A DNA stretch of 64,000 nucleotides. Origin: Apostichopus japonicus. Lineage: Eukaryota > Echinodermata > Holothuroidea > Aspidochirotida > Stichopodidae. The notes below the pieces were generated by a model that had not been told where the DNA came from, searched no databases, and saw only the letters and a list, made by a program, of their open reading frames with translations. The stretch covers positions 636,001 through 700,000 of the forward strand of contig NC_092574.1 in NCBI RefSeq assembly GCF_037975245.1. The letters are read 5' to 3'. Below are positions 24,001 to 31,510 of this stretch, piece after piece (the first letter of the stretch is position 1; every line of letters begins with the position of its first letter). The translations under genes and the position numbers were made by a program.

Positions 24001-26784
24001 TGAGCTGGTCACACATATGGTCATGTGCGAAGAAAGTTTGAATGTTTTTCAAAACTAACCAATGAGTCTGTCTTGCGTACAAAGATTTACTTCGCTGCTA
24101 AATGAACCCGAGCACGTGCAGCAGGAGTGTCAAGCATAAATTAGGGAAGTTTAAATTTGGTTAAAATGTTCTATTTATGGTAGTTCGCAAGCGAAGATGT
24201 TACCTAACTTAAATGGAATTGATACCAAGTTTTTGTATTGAATGAGTGCAGTTGTTAAATTTTATGCTCCCGCCAACCCCACCCCACCCCCGGAAAGAAG
24301 TATCCCTAACCGTGATGAAATATCACTTAGTAATATTCAGTCTTACCGAAGGGGATGGAGTACAACAGAGTTGAGGAGAGTGGAATTTTCTGAACGTTAA
24401 AGAATACATCAAGTTTATTTCCTTGTCCTCAGATTCAGTGTAAAGTACATTTGGTGAATATTGTAAGGATAACAAGCTCTTTCCCTTTTTCCTAGAACTG
24501 AATAAGTATTAACGCAAAGCAAATTGCTCTTTTTACCCATCATGAAAGTAGCTGTCCAGTTACTAGTGTATTGGAAACAATATTATACCTGCCATTAGTT
24601 TTGCCATATGTAACTGGGCATGATTTTTTTTGGGGGGGGGTTTTCCTTAAATTGTATGTGCATTGTGTCACGTTTGTTTTGACAAATAAGGCTTTGTTCT
24701 GTGCAGTGATAATTTTTTTCCTATAATCCCAGAGATATAAATATAAATATATTTGGAGCAAAATCTTGAAAAGGGTGTAACAATATTAACGTTGGGTCGG
24801 GTCAGATCTTTGCGGAAACCCTACACATGAAGAGACTAGGAGAAAACTGGTTGGGGAGGATGGGAGAGGGGGGGGGGTGGGTCTTGGTGGAATATTTAGG
24901 GACATTGCAGTTATTGTGTGTTGTTCTCCATCTCAGTTAAAGACCTGTTATTTATTTGTAAATAAACACCCAGTTACTTAGTATTTTGCTGTTTTGGATG
25001 CAGCCAAGGGTGGGACCTAGATTTCCCATCTCTTAGATTTTGTCTGTAACCCCACCAAAAAACATATCCAGTACCACTAAACCCTCTCCGAACCTCTGTT
25101 GCTCCATTTACCTGAGAGAATCTTGCTATGAAATTGACTGACTTGCTACACAAGTGCAAAGATATTGGGCATTTTCTTTCCATTAACAGAAACTCTAGTG
25201 TTATCATCAATATAATGATAAACAAAATGGAGAAACTTTCAGCATATGTATTAAAAATAGTAAACACTTACTTACTGCCTCCACTCCACCCTCCACTTTA
25301 ATATTATGGCTTTGCTTTCTGATTATGGGTTGGTTTGAGATGTAGTACATTTCTCCGTCCGTGTTATTGTCAGATAATGAAATGAGAATAAGAATTAATA
25401 AAATTGTAAAAGAAAGTTTCCTTCCTCGACAGCATGACTTCATATCCGTCACTTCTTCAGTATCTACCTAAATGACAAATGTAGGCTGAATTTTAGACAC
25501 AATAATGTCGTAGTCCACCAGAACAAGGTTAATTTGAGATTTTACACTCATACACTGCTGATCCAGTTCCAAGCTATTCACCGTTAAAATATGCTAAACC
25601 TTCGGTTTATTCCTTTAAAGGCTAACTTCATGATGTTATCAGCTCTTCTAGTACAGGCTTTAATGTTAATGTTAACCCATTGCTTTACATTCTAATAACT
25701 CACTCAACCAAAGCATGTTCCTTAAACTTGATATTAAAACAACAACACCCTTGCACCCATGGAATAAAAATTAAACACCATCTATCCAAAAGTTGACAAA
25801 TTTGTACTACCACTGTAAACATGTCATTTGAGACAGGTAAAACTCTTTTTGTGATTTTGTGTTGGATCTGAGGAACTGAGCTAAATGGTTAAAGTATTAG
25901 ACTAAATAGTCTTGTCACTCTAAACTGATGAACCTCGGCAAATTAAAGGGTTGTACCCTCAAAAATTAAAAGTGGCATAAAAATCCAACCTGGCCTGATA
26001 GCACGTTTTTCAACGGTTCAAAACAAATTAACTGAGGTTTGTTTCTAAAGTCATTTTTTTTATGAAGTTTTCCTTCATGTCTTCCCATTGTAATATAGCT
26101 TGAAATTCTATTGCAACTCGAATACTTTTGGCCTTCATGTTGTAGTATATTCCTTTTTTTAATTTTTTTTTTCACATTTTATAATAATATTCTGTAACTA
26201 CTGTAGTTGATACAACAATACTAGACATTTTTACTAGTAGATGGGTTATAAAAAAATTAAAAAAATATTTGACATTTCTGACATTACATAAGTTAGGGAA
26301 ATCATTAAATGTTCTTACATCTCTGTCTGTGGCTCTGACCCCCTCCCACCAAGAGAGTGTTCATCCCCCACCCCCTCCCATCACCCAAAGCAATCCGTGT
26401 TCGCTCTTAAAATTATTGGCTATCGTTGACTCATTCGAGTCTTTAAATGTAACATGCATGATCCACACTTTATGCAGAGTACAGTACTTTCGTCTAAATG
26501 GCTTGTGTATTCCTATCTAGTAATTTTCTTTCATACTCTTCTATGGACAGAACCACCTATGGTGTCCACCATGGAACAGCTCCCGAGTGACCTCCAGAAG
26601 ACTTCGTTCCAATTCTGGTAGCGACGTGCGGAACGCTTCATCAATCCAAAGAGACAAGCCGATGGAAGTTTCCTCCAAAAGGATTAGAAATAGGACTAAA
26701 GTTGAAGAAGAATCGGAAAGTGATTCGATTCAGCTACCAGATAGTCCTGCCAGTCTCGGACTTTCAGGATCACAAACTTTTTGA
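4320..26784 (+). CDS. Unidentified multi-exon gene with UIM-like motif and coiled coil
   Basis: Ten exon-like segments on the plus strand share compatible splice phases: 4320-4430, 5738-5832, 6646-6778, about 7257-7481, 17415-17483, 18876-18970, 19440-19495, 21680-21792, 23075-23159, 23754-23874, plus a terminal exon at 26551-26784 ending in TGA. Every junction up to 23874 joins in phase (2-2, 2-2, 2-2, 2-2, 2-2, 1-1, 0-0, 2-2, 0-0). The first visible exon has a UIM-like helix, the middle exons are acidic and low-complexity, and the last exons predict a charged coiled coil and a serine-rich basic/acidic tail. I do not recognise the family. The true start lies upstream or in an exon I missed. 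Exons 5738, 6646, 7257 and 26551 each need a one-base frame change to read right through. It is inferred, not proven, that all belong to one gene. Confidence 0.55.
5738..5832 (+). CDS. Exon candidate with one frame break
   Basis: The acceptor is tcttcatcag and the donor is GTCAG|gtaagg, a strong match. Entered with one base it reads [11 protein letters not shown] and on to a TAA at 5823-5825. The third frame is open up to the donor ([19 protein letters not shown]) and leaves in phase 2, as the next exon requires. A single-base change in the middle would unite both parts. The same pattern is seen in the next exon. Confidence 0.4.
6133..6480 (+). repeat. 32-bp minisatellite, about 8 copies
   Basis: The unit CAGTCCAGTCAGATGGGCCA plus TCAACAAGTCAT (32 bp) is repeated about eight times between about 6200 and 6460. 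Because 32 is not a multiple of three, every frame cycles through the same three unit translations, and all three plus-strand frames stay open. It sits between two exon candidates of the unidentified gene, so I read it as intronic and its open frames as incidental. Confidence 0.93.
6646..6778 (+). CDS. Acidic exon with one frame break
   Basis: The acceptor is gtcttttcag and the donor is AAAAG|gtacca. Entered with one base it reads [17 protein letters not shown] and reaches a TGA. One base later the neighbouring frame continues [15 protein letters not shown] and [11 protein letters not shown] up to the donor in phase 2. The break falls in gaagggttggag, where losing one T would restore a single frame. 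Acidic serine-rich content suits a disordered linker. Confidence 0.45.
7257..7481 (+). CDS. Acidic exon of the unidentified gene
   Basis: The main frame reads [20 protein letters not shown] and later [13 protein letters not shown] and [11 protein letters not shown]. Upstream, the acceptor cacctcag at 7256 opens a neighbouring frame (LDDEEV) that flows into this one if one base is added; an alternative acceptor is ttatag at about 7292. There are two overlapping donors: ATGG|gtaggt at 7477 and GGTAG|gtagtg at 7481. Only the second leaves in phase 2 and so fits the next exon at 17415. Confidence 0.45.
7745..8975 (+). pseudogene. CR1/L2-type LINE reverse transcriptase, decayed
   Basis: This is a 5'-truncated non-LTR retrotransposon. 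In order: the [14 protein letters not shown] block (about 7757), IDHKTML with the usual preceding catalytic block missing, the [11 protein letters not shown] motif (about 7995-8030), the catalytic [10 protein letters not shown] box (about 8095), and the C-terminal region typical of CR1/L2 ([40 protein letters not shown]; 8500-8890). Breaks: an in-frame TAG just before RGVPQGS (about 7995), a frameshift near 8295, and a TAA in the usual KTHFF tail at about 8922. It cannot encode an active enzyme as it stands. A long TA microsatellite follows. Confidence 0.93.
8979..9063. repeat. (TA)n microsatellite
   Basis: About 40 TA dinucleotides with a few interruptions, directly after the decayed LINE; self-complementary and prone to length error. 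Confidence 0.97.
9170..9800 (+). mobile_element. LINE 3' end, CR1/L2-like, strongly decayed
   Basis: This is a second LINE tail. Fragments read [20 protein letters not shown] (about 9200-9260) and [14 protein letters not shown] (about 9525-9565), the usual C-terminal blocks of CR1/L2 reverse transcriptases, in different frames. The 3' end carries gcgcgttataaatccacatt followed by ATT triplets, a typical tail for this group. A G-rich patch at about 9450 interrupts it. Confidence 0.75.
9856..10778 (+). pseudogene. Transposase-like gene fragment with intron, decayed
   Basis: Two exons can be aligned by family motifs. Exon 1 (9856-10033) reads [15 protein letters not shown], then [19 protein letters not shown], then [13 protein letters not shown], and ends ATGA|gtaagt. 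Exon 2 (10599-10778, acceptor cattgcttag) reads [20 protein letters not shown] and [12 protein letters not shown] and ends TTG|gtaaga. The phase-1 junction fits. These motifs (TDxHxQ, VWHGxxxxGKK, HFWYC) mark an uncharacterised transposase-like family found in many marine invertebrates and fishes. Breaks: a TGA in SVIDK*QVQ, a one-base shift before VVTDAH, a TAG at 10679-10681 and a second shift before WIGNI. The retained intron means it is not a processed copy. Confidence 0.65.
11047..16638 (+). repeat. 29-bp minisatellite, about 190 units, higher-order structure
   Basis: The unit CTTGAACCTACACCTATTAA plus ACAGCATCC (29 bp) is repeated over 5.6 kb. At intervals one unit is replaced by a diverged one (TGTATCAATTCCATGAGTTT plus GCTCTCCACT). 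Because that replacement also occupies 29 bp, phase is kept across it. Marker units recur 754 (26 units) and 812 bases (28 units) apart, for example near 11327, 12081 and 12893, so the array has higher-order repeats. Minor variants (ccttcacctataaaac, ccattgaac, cttcaacc) also cluster. Open frames on both strands are a product of the period and not genes. Confidence 0.98.
14849..15073 (-). repeat. Inverted block inside the 29-bp array
   Basis: About eight consecutive units run in reverse orientation (GTAGGTTCAAGGGATGCTGT...), flanked on both sides by forward units. Both junctions are irregular: forward ttgaacct meets ggtgtaggtg at about 14849, and gttcaaggg meets ttcatccattg at about 15073. 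The block can pair with the neighbouring forward units over more than 200 bases. Confidence 0.95.
16640..17414. other. Intronic sequence, nothing recognised
   Basis: Unique sequence between the 29-bp array and the next exon candidate. Only short frames without splice signals were seen. Confidence 0.5.
17415..17483 (+). CDS. Exon of the unidentified gene
   Basis: The acceptor is tatttttcacag and the donor is ACAG|gtaact. It enters with one base and exits in phase 2. One frame only is open: [20 protein letters not shown]. It matches the phase of the 18876 exon exactly. Confidence 0.6.
17860..18508 (+). repeat. 50-bp minisatellite, 13 copies
   Basis: The unit ATCCTGTTTACAAGCCGAAG plus TGTCCACACACCATCACACC and TCTTTGAGGT (50 bp) starts at 17871, 17921, 17971 and so on to about 18469. 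One unit near 18168 lacks bases. Variation is mostly GAT/GGT and ccgaag/ccaaag/cccaag. It is intronic in the unidentified gene. Confidence 0.97.
18510..18875. other. Intronic sequence, nothing recognised
   Basis: No exon, RNA gene or element end was seen. Ends at the polypyrimidine tract of the next acceptor. Confidence 0.5.
18876..18970 (+). CDS. Exon of the unidentified gene
   Basis: The acceptor is ttattttcaaacag and the donor is CAGG|gtaagt. It enters with one base and exits in phase 1. The only open frame reads [18 protein letters not shown] then [13 protein letters not shown]. The KEN followed by charged residues could be a KEN-type degron, but that is speculation. Confidence 0.6.
19440..19495 (+). 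CDS. Exon of the unidentified gene
   Basis: The acceptor is tgacttccttttag and the donor is CTTT|gtaaat. Entered with two bases (after a phase-1 exon) it reads [19 protein letters not shown] and leaves in phase 0. The frame stays open past the donor, so the 3' end could lie further on. Confidence 0.5.
19500..21660. other. Intronic sequence, nothing recognised
   Basis: About 2.1 kb of AT-rich sequence. G-rich run near 19575-19612; a short inverted repeat (ttataactcgat / tcgattgttataa) near 20901-20932. No exon with good signals was recognised. Confidence 0.5.
21680..21792 (+). CDS. Exon of the unidentified gene
   Basis: The acceptor is ctccccacaaaag (an alternative acceptor is ccgctgcag at 21660) and the donor is CATAA|gtaagt, a perfect consensus. 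It reads [20 protein letters not shown] then [18 protein letters not shown], enters in phase 0 and exits in phase 2. Serine/acid-rich, probably disordered. Confidence 0.65.
22320..22930 (+). repeat. Diverged tandem duplication, about 290 bp
   Basis: Sequence from about 22420 to 22620 (agttcaagcttggtggg, tgcctgaccatgt, tagccattttctgc, cattaaaccac) recurs at about 22730-22910 with many substitutions. A GTGAGTGAGTAAGT-like simple tract lies just before it (22323-22390). No coding content. Confidence 0.75.
23075..23159 (+). CDS. Coiled-coil exon of the unidentified gene
   Basis: The acceptor is tgtttttcttgacag and the donor is AAG|gtgaga. It enters with one base and exits in phase 0. It reads [18 protein letters not shown] then [10 protein letters not shown]. 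The one-base entry joins the AA left by the previous exon to make a lysine codon. Confidence 0.7.
23754..23874 (+). CDS. Coiled-coil exon of the unidentified gene
   Basis: The acceptor is ctttctgcttag and the donor is CCAG|gtacat. It enters in phase 0 and exits in phase 1. It reads [20 protein letters not shown] then [20 protein letters not shown]. Hydrophobic positions at heptad-like spacing suggest a coiled coil. The other two frames contain stops. Confidence 0.7.
23875..26550. other. Intron, nothing recognised
   Basis: Long AT-rich intron with homopolymer G runs at about 24628 and 24870. An extra exon of length 3n+2 here would repair the phase mismatch to the terminal exon, but none with convincing signals was seen. 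Confidence 0.45.
26551..26784 (+). CDS. Terminal exon of the unidentified gene
   Basis: The acceptor is cttctatggacag. In the phase required by the previous exon it reads [17 protein letters not shown] and then meets a stop. A neighbouring frame continues [36 protein letters not shown] and [10 protein letters not shown] before a TGA at 26782-26784. One base must change, or a further upstream exon must exist, to connect them. The tail is serine-rich with basic then acidic patches. A TA microsatellite follows at 26815. Confidence 0.55.
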   Translation, partial: NHLWCPPWNSSRVTSRRLRSNSGSDVRNASSIQRDKPMEVSSKRIRNRTKVEEESESDSIQLPDSPASLGLSGSQTF

Positions 26785-26811
26785 GCCACCGATATTGCAG
26801 CTTCTTAAAAG

Positions 26812-26870
26812 ATATATATATACATTTTATATATATATATATATAAATATATATATATATATGTAAGCTT
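26812..26870. repeat. (TA)n microsatellite
   Basis: Interrupted TA dinucleotide run just downstream of the terminal exon, probably in the 3' UTR or immediately past it. Confidence 0.95.
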
Positions 26871-28730
26871 TTCTACTTTTTTTTTTGTATGACCATGTGT
26901 GTAAATATTGAAGCACTAAGGATATGCAGTTTTTTTCCCTTGAAATAGCAACAGATAAAATGGAGAATACTGTTATGAAAGCTGTACTTAAAACACTTTT
27001 TTCTGCAGAAATCTATCTATATTTCATGCATAGTCTTGAATACTTCTGCAATACCATAAGACCATCTCTGCCCTGCACCTAAAAATACCGGTGTTTTTTT
27101 CTCTCTTGCATGTTTTCAAAGTGCTATTTTCAGGGGTATCTTGTTGAAAATTTTCTCAGATTAACAGATGGAAATTATGAAAGGTTTTTCGTTAAGGATG
27201 GTCATGTGATGATGCTAAAAGATAATCTAATGCCTAAAGAGTCTGTAAATTCAGAAGAGAGGAATTTATAAGTATCCTATGCCAGGAATCTTCGATTGAT
27301 TCCTAGCCAAAGTGCAAAAAGGAAGCTAAAGGTGTATGTACGCAGGTAAACGTATGTTTATGTGATGTTCCAACTTGTAAATGGGATGACTCACCAAGCA
27401 TATCTTGCATGAATTTCATGAAAATTAGGATGTAAATTTACAGCACTGAATTCTTTGGCTGCTCCAGTTATTTAGCGGAGTCAAGGTCAATTGAGGTCAT
27501 CAGCGGCCAAAATACAAAAACCTCATAGTCGAGTTTGGTGAACATCTTTAGCATCGGTAGAGTGTCATAGTTAGGTGGTAGGTCCCCCTCACTTAGCATT
27601 ACACTTTGAGGTCAAATGTAACTTGGAGTCATCAGCTGCCAAAAGCCTGAAATCCTTGTCGACATAGCTTCAAAATCAAAGCTGCGATTATCCTCATGCT
27701 CAGAAATGTACAAGAACTGAATGTTCTATGAAGAGGTCAAAGGTCACTTAGGGTCAAATTCTGACCATCTTGATAACTCCAAAAGTTAAGGTCGGATGAA
27801 TCGCACACCTGGTATGATGGTGCCCCCACTGACATTGCAATCATTTCCTTTTGGTGAACATAATTTGGTCAACTTCAGTTTTAGTTTGTGAAGTGGCCCA
27901 AATTACAGATAGGTCTGAAGTAACCTTGAAAAATGCATAAAACAGTCAATCAGGTAAATGATATCTGCTTCAGAAGTGGTAATCATGTGTTTGATGATCT
28001 TAAAACACACCTCAAGTGATCCCTGGCAGTAATTGTCACTAGTTGAGTCCAAAGGGGGTAAACAGGCTGTCTGAAAAGTTGCCTTCTTCTGTGTAGTCTA
28101 TATATACTAGATGGCTTTGGTTTTGAAAATATTTCAGTGTATTGAAGGGGTAGGTTGGTGGCAGAGCTGATTTGCTAACTCCAAAAAGGTAAAAGGTAAT
28201 GTCCATGCTCATACATATTCAACATCTATGGGTCTATATTTCACATAAAAGGAAGACTGTTCTTTCTGGATTTTAATCCACTTTTGGCCATAAAACTTAT
28301 GTACTGTAAAAACGTTATCAGTGACTGAATAGGTTGATGTCCAAAGAGTGAGTTAGTACATGTTTTGTGGTCCAGGGATTTGAATTGTCAGATCATTTCT
28401 GGTTCTCACTTAATTCTTGAACAAATGTTAACTCACTTGACTCTACATCAGTCAGATAGTAAAGTGGGATTTTGTGCAAATTATACGGCAAGAAAATCAC
28501 AATTCTTTGCCCCCTGTCTAGAGAATGCTTAAACTCCTCTCTTTGGGGGGTTTGATATAGATGCAATATTTTGTTGTCACTAAGTGGACACAGTTTGTTT
28601 ATTTGCAAGTTTTGGTTGTTTTGTACATGTAAGCTGCAAACTGAGAAAATGTGAAAAATGTATGGTGAGTTTTTTTTAACTTGTGCTTTCACTGGAAGAA
28701 TAAAAAAGAAGAGCATGAGTTGAAATTGAA
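26871..28730. other. Intergenic sequence, nothing recognised
   Basis: Contains several scattered aggtca-like hexamers (27480-27790) but no gene, RNA or element end that I can support. Confidence 0.45.
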
Positions 28731-28835
28731 CCAGGGACCTTGTGATGCCTACTTTTTTTGTCTATCAGCTACCTTAGGATGCATTTCCAATATTTAAAGA
28801 TCTGGTTGTTGGTTGTAAAATATAAACACCTCCAC

Positions 28836-28970
28836 TGAACCTTGTCAGGGAGGGGGGTGGTTGCCTACTCGCCTCACCCGCTTGGAAGCCTTGTCAGGGA
28901 GGGGGGGGCAGCCAACTCGGGTGCCGCTTGGGAGCCTTGTCGGGGGGGAGGGGGTACCGACGAGTTCCTT
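28836..28970 (+). repeat. G-rich short tandem repeat
   Basis: Three imperfect copies of a unit around ccttgtcagggaggggg (about 28839, 28889, 28937), with runs of up to eight G. Could form G-quadruplexes on the plus strand. Confidence 0.75.
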
Positions 28971-29059
28971 TTACAGAATTCACCGGCCCAACCGGGGCTT
29001 GAACCCATGCTGCTCAGTATCATTGCAGATGGAACAACCGATCACACCATTTTGGTTCC

Positions 29060-29720
29060 CAATAAAGTAACCTTCGTTTCTTACCTTTATACTTCCACCT
29101 ACTCCAAAGAACAGAAAACTAAAAGACTCTGGTTGGGTCTTGAACTCATGACAGTGTGATGTCTGTCTCTCTTAGTCCAGAGCACTAACCACTGCGCCAC
29201 AGCAACTGTTGAGAAATAATGCTCGTTTCTAATATTTAAGGTTCATAATGGAAGGAAAGAGGTATAAGAATAGTAAAAGGAAAACTGCCTTCACTGGGGT
29301 TCGAACCCTAGACAAGGAGTTAGTCTTGCTCTCCAGGTACAGGCACTACCAACTGCGCCACTGTAACTGATGAGAATTATTGCTCGTTTCTAATATTTAA
29401 GGTTCATAATGGAAGGAAAGAGGTATAAGAATAGTAAAAGGAAAACTGCCTTCACTGGGGTTCGAACCCTAGACAAGGAGTTAGTCTTGCTCTCCAGGTA
29501 CAGGCACTACCAACTGCGCCACTGTAACTGATGAGAATTATTGCTCGTTTCTAATATTTAAGGTTCATAATGGAAGGAAAGAGATATAAGAATAGTAAAA
29601 GGAAAACTGTCTTCACTGGGGTTTGAACTCATGATAGAGCGTTTGTCAGTCCAGAGCACTAACCACTGCGCCACAGTGACTGTTGAAAAAGAGTGCTCGT
29701 ATCTAATATTTCTACTTCAA
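29060..29720 (-). mobile_element. Tandem array of tRNA-derived SINE units (161-bp period)
   Basis: Four units, each with pol III promoter-like boxes on the minus strand: an A-box-like tggcgcagttggtagtgc and a B-box gggttcgaacccc. B-box centres are at about 29139, 29300, 29461 and 29622, exactly 161 bases apart. Two unit types occur: the outer units carry tccagagcactaaccactgc and the two inner units carry ccaggtacaggcactaccaa. The tRNA-like part cannot be a functional tRNA gene as such; the arm pairing and length do not fit, and the region continues into a non-tRNA body. Confidence 0.82.
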
Positions 29721-29746
29721 AAAGGAAAAGATTAAAAAAAAAGATT

Positions 29747-29949
29747 AAAATGCGTCGAGCGCCCTCTTGCGGCCTCGTTTTTGGTCAGTTTTCAACTTCA
29801 GAGGAACAATAGGAGAGCGAAAAACTTTTAGGTCGAACAAAAGATTTCAAAACCTTTGTTCGTCCTAAAAGTTTTTCGCTCTCCTATTGTTCCTCTGAAG
29901 TTAAAAACTGACCAAAAACGAGGCCGCGAGAGGGCGCTCGACGCATTTT
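29747..29949. repeat. Near-perfect 203-bp palindrome (foldback/MITE-like)
   Basis: The left arm aaaatgcgtcgagcgccctc (29747) is mirrored by gagggcgctcgacgcatttt (ending 29949), and the pairing continues inward through tttttggtcagtttt and gctctcctattgttcctc to a loop near 29845-29855. Arms are about 95 bases with few mismatches. Partial copies of the same arms recur at 30570-30735 and 31430-31500. Confidence 0.95.
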
Positions 29950-29994
29950 GCCAGTGATACGTGATTTCAAAGCAGTCAAATCACGTATAAAAGA

Positions 29995-31510
29995 AATATT
30001 TTGGAATTGGGTGCTGTGTGTGGACGTGCAGGGGGGCCAAGAAAACCTGATTTATGATTTATGAACAAAAATAGAAATCATATAGACAACAGCCTTTCCC
30101 GGTCAGATAATTACACGAAATTGGTGTATAACAAAGACAAGGGTGTCTTCTACTCCACGTCTAATTTTAATGTCGATGGGTGTTTCAGAGAGGACAAGAG
30201 AGGAGGCTGAAAAGAGGGGGTTTTCCAATTTGTACACTTATAAAGAACACGTATTTCTATCTTGTACTTTGGGACCACGTATCTCCCGAACGGAAGCAGA
30301 TATGGACCTGGGAGTTGCAGATTTGTGCACCTGAGCATCGATTACTCCCTGTTACGTCTTTTGGGCGAAATCGATTTTGGGTCAAATTTTGACAATTTTT
30401 ATTTGCGCCAAAAATAGGATTTTTGTCTGAAAAGTTAAAAAAGTACCTCTTTTTGGTACCCAATTCCAAAATAAACTTCAGATTCGTAATCAGCGTGTCG
30501 CGAACTACCAGAAAAGATACACATTTATCGACTTTGCGACACCAAGTTTTTTCACCTCAAACTTGCAAAAGTAAGACCGAAAAACTTTTACGACGAACAA
30601 AGGTTTAAAATCTTTTGTTGCCCCTAAAAGTTTTTCTATTGTTCCTCTTAAGTTGCAAACTGAGCGAAAGAAGTTTCATAAGAGAGCGCTCGACGCATCT
30701 TGTCAGTGATACGTGATTTCAAAGCAGTCAAATCAAACCTTTGTTTGTCATCTTGAGTTTTATCTTGACATTTATGAATAAATGGGTCAAATTTTGGCAT
30801 AAATTTTGGATAAAACTGCTTACGGTTTTTAAAGGTGAAAACACTTTTTGTCGCAAAGGCGATAAATGTGTATCTTTTCTGGTAGTTCGCGACACGCTGA
30901 TTACGAATCTGAAGTATATTTTGTACTTGGGTGTTGTGTGGGGGCGTGCAGGGGGGGGGGACTGATTTATGATTTATGAAAAAAATAGAAATCTATAGAC
31001 AAAAAGCCTTTCCCGGTCAGATAATTACACGAAATTAGTGTATAACAAAGACAAGGGTGTCTTCTACTCCACGTCTAATTTTAATGTCGATGGGTGTTTC
31101 AGAGAGGACAAGAGAGGGGGCTGAAAAGAGGGGGTTTTCCAATTTGTGCACTTATAGGGAACACGTATTTCTAGCGGGTCCTTTGGGACCACGTATCCCC
31201 CGAACGGAAGCAGATATGGACCTGGGAGTTGCAGATTTGGGCTCCTGAGCATCGATTACTCCATGTTACGTCATTTGGGCGAAACCGATTTTGGGTCAGT
31301 TTTGGGAAAAAAATCAAATCAGGTTTTTTGCCCCCACACAACACCCAATTCCAAAATAAACTTCAGGGTCGTAATCAGCGTGTCGCGAACTACCAGAAAA
31401 GATACACATTTATCGACTTTGTCGTACGAGTGAGCTCGACGCATCTTGCCAGTGATACGTGATTTCAAAGCTGTCAAATCAAACCATTGTTTGTCATCTT
31501 GATTTTTTAT
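29995..31510. repeat. Nested direct and inverted repeat complex
   Basis: A block at about 30003-30541 recurs in direct orientation at about 30917-31425 (shared tttcccggtcagataattac, gaggacaagagagg and tcgtaatcagcgtgtcgcga). The sub-block 30481-30541 also appears inverted at about 30854-30914. Each block is followed by ctcgacgcat, ttg, cagtgatacgtgatttcaaa. The ends ggaattgggtg (about 30003) and cacccaattcc (about 31342) are inverted. This looks like a foldback-type non-autonomous element that has been duplicated or has inserted into a relative. Its small open frames on both strands are by-products of the inverted repeats. Confidence 0.85.

Noticed and set aside
27480-27790. Repeated aggtca-type hexamers as nuclear-receptor sites
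   Set aside because: Such hexamers are common by chance, spacing is irregular, and similar ones occur in the diverged repeat at 22.5-22.9 kb.
29280-29540. Possible tRNA genes (B box ggttcgaaccc and A-box-like tggcgcag)
   Set aside because: No acceptor-stem pairing or proper tRNA length could be made out, and the sequence continues into a shared 161-bp body; better explained as tRNA-derived SINEs.
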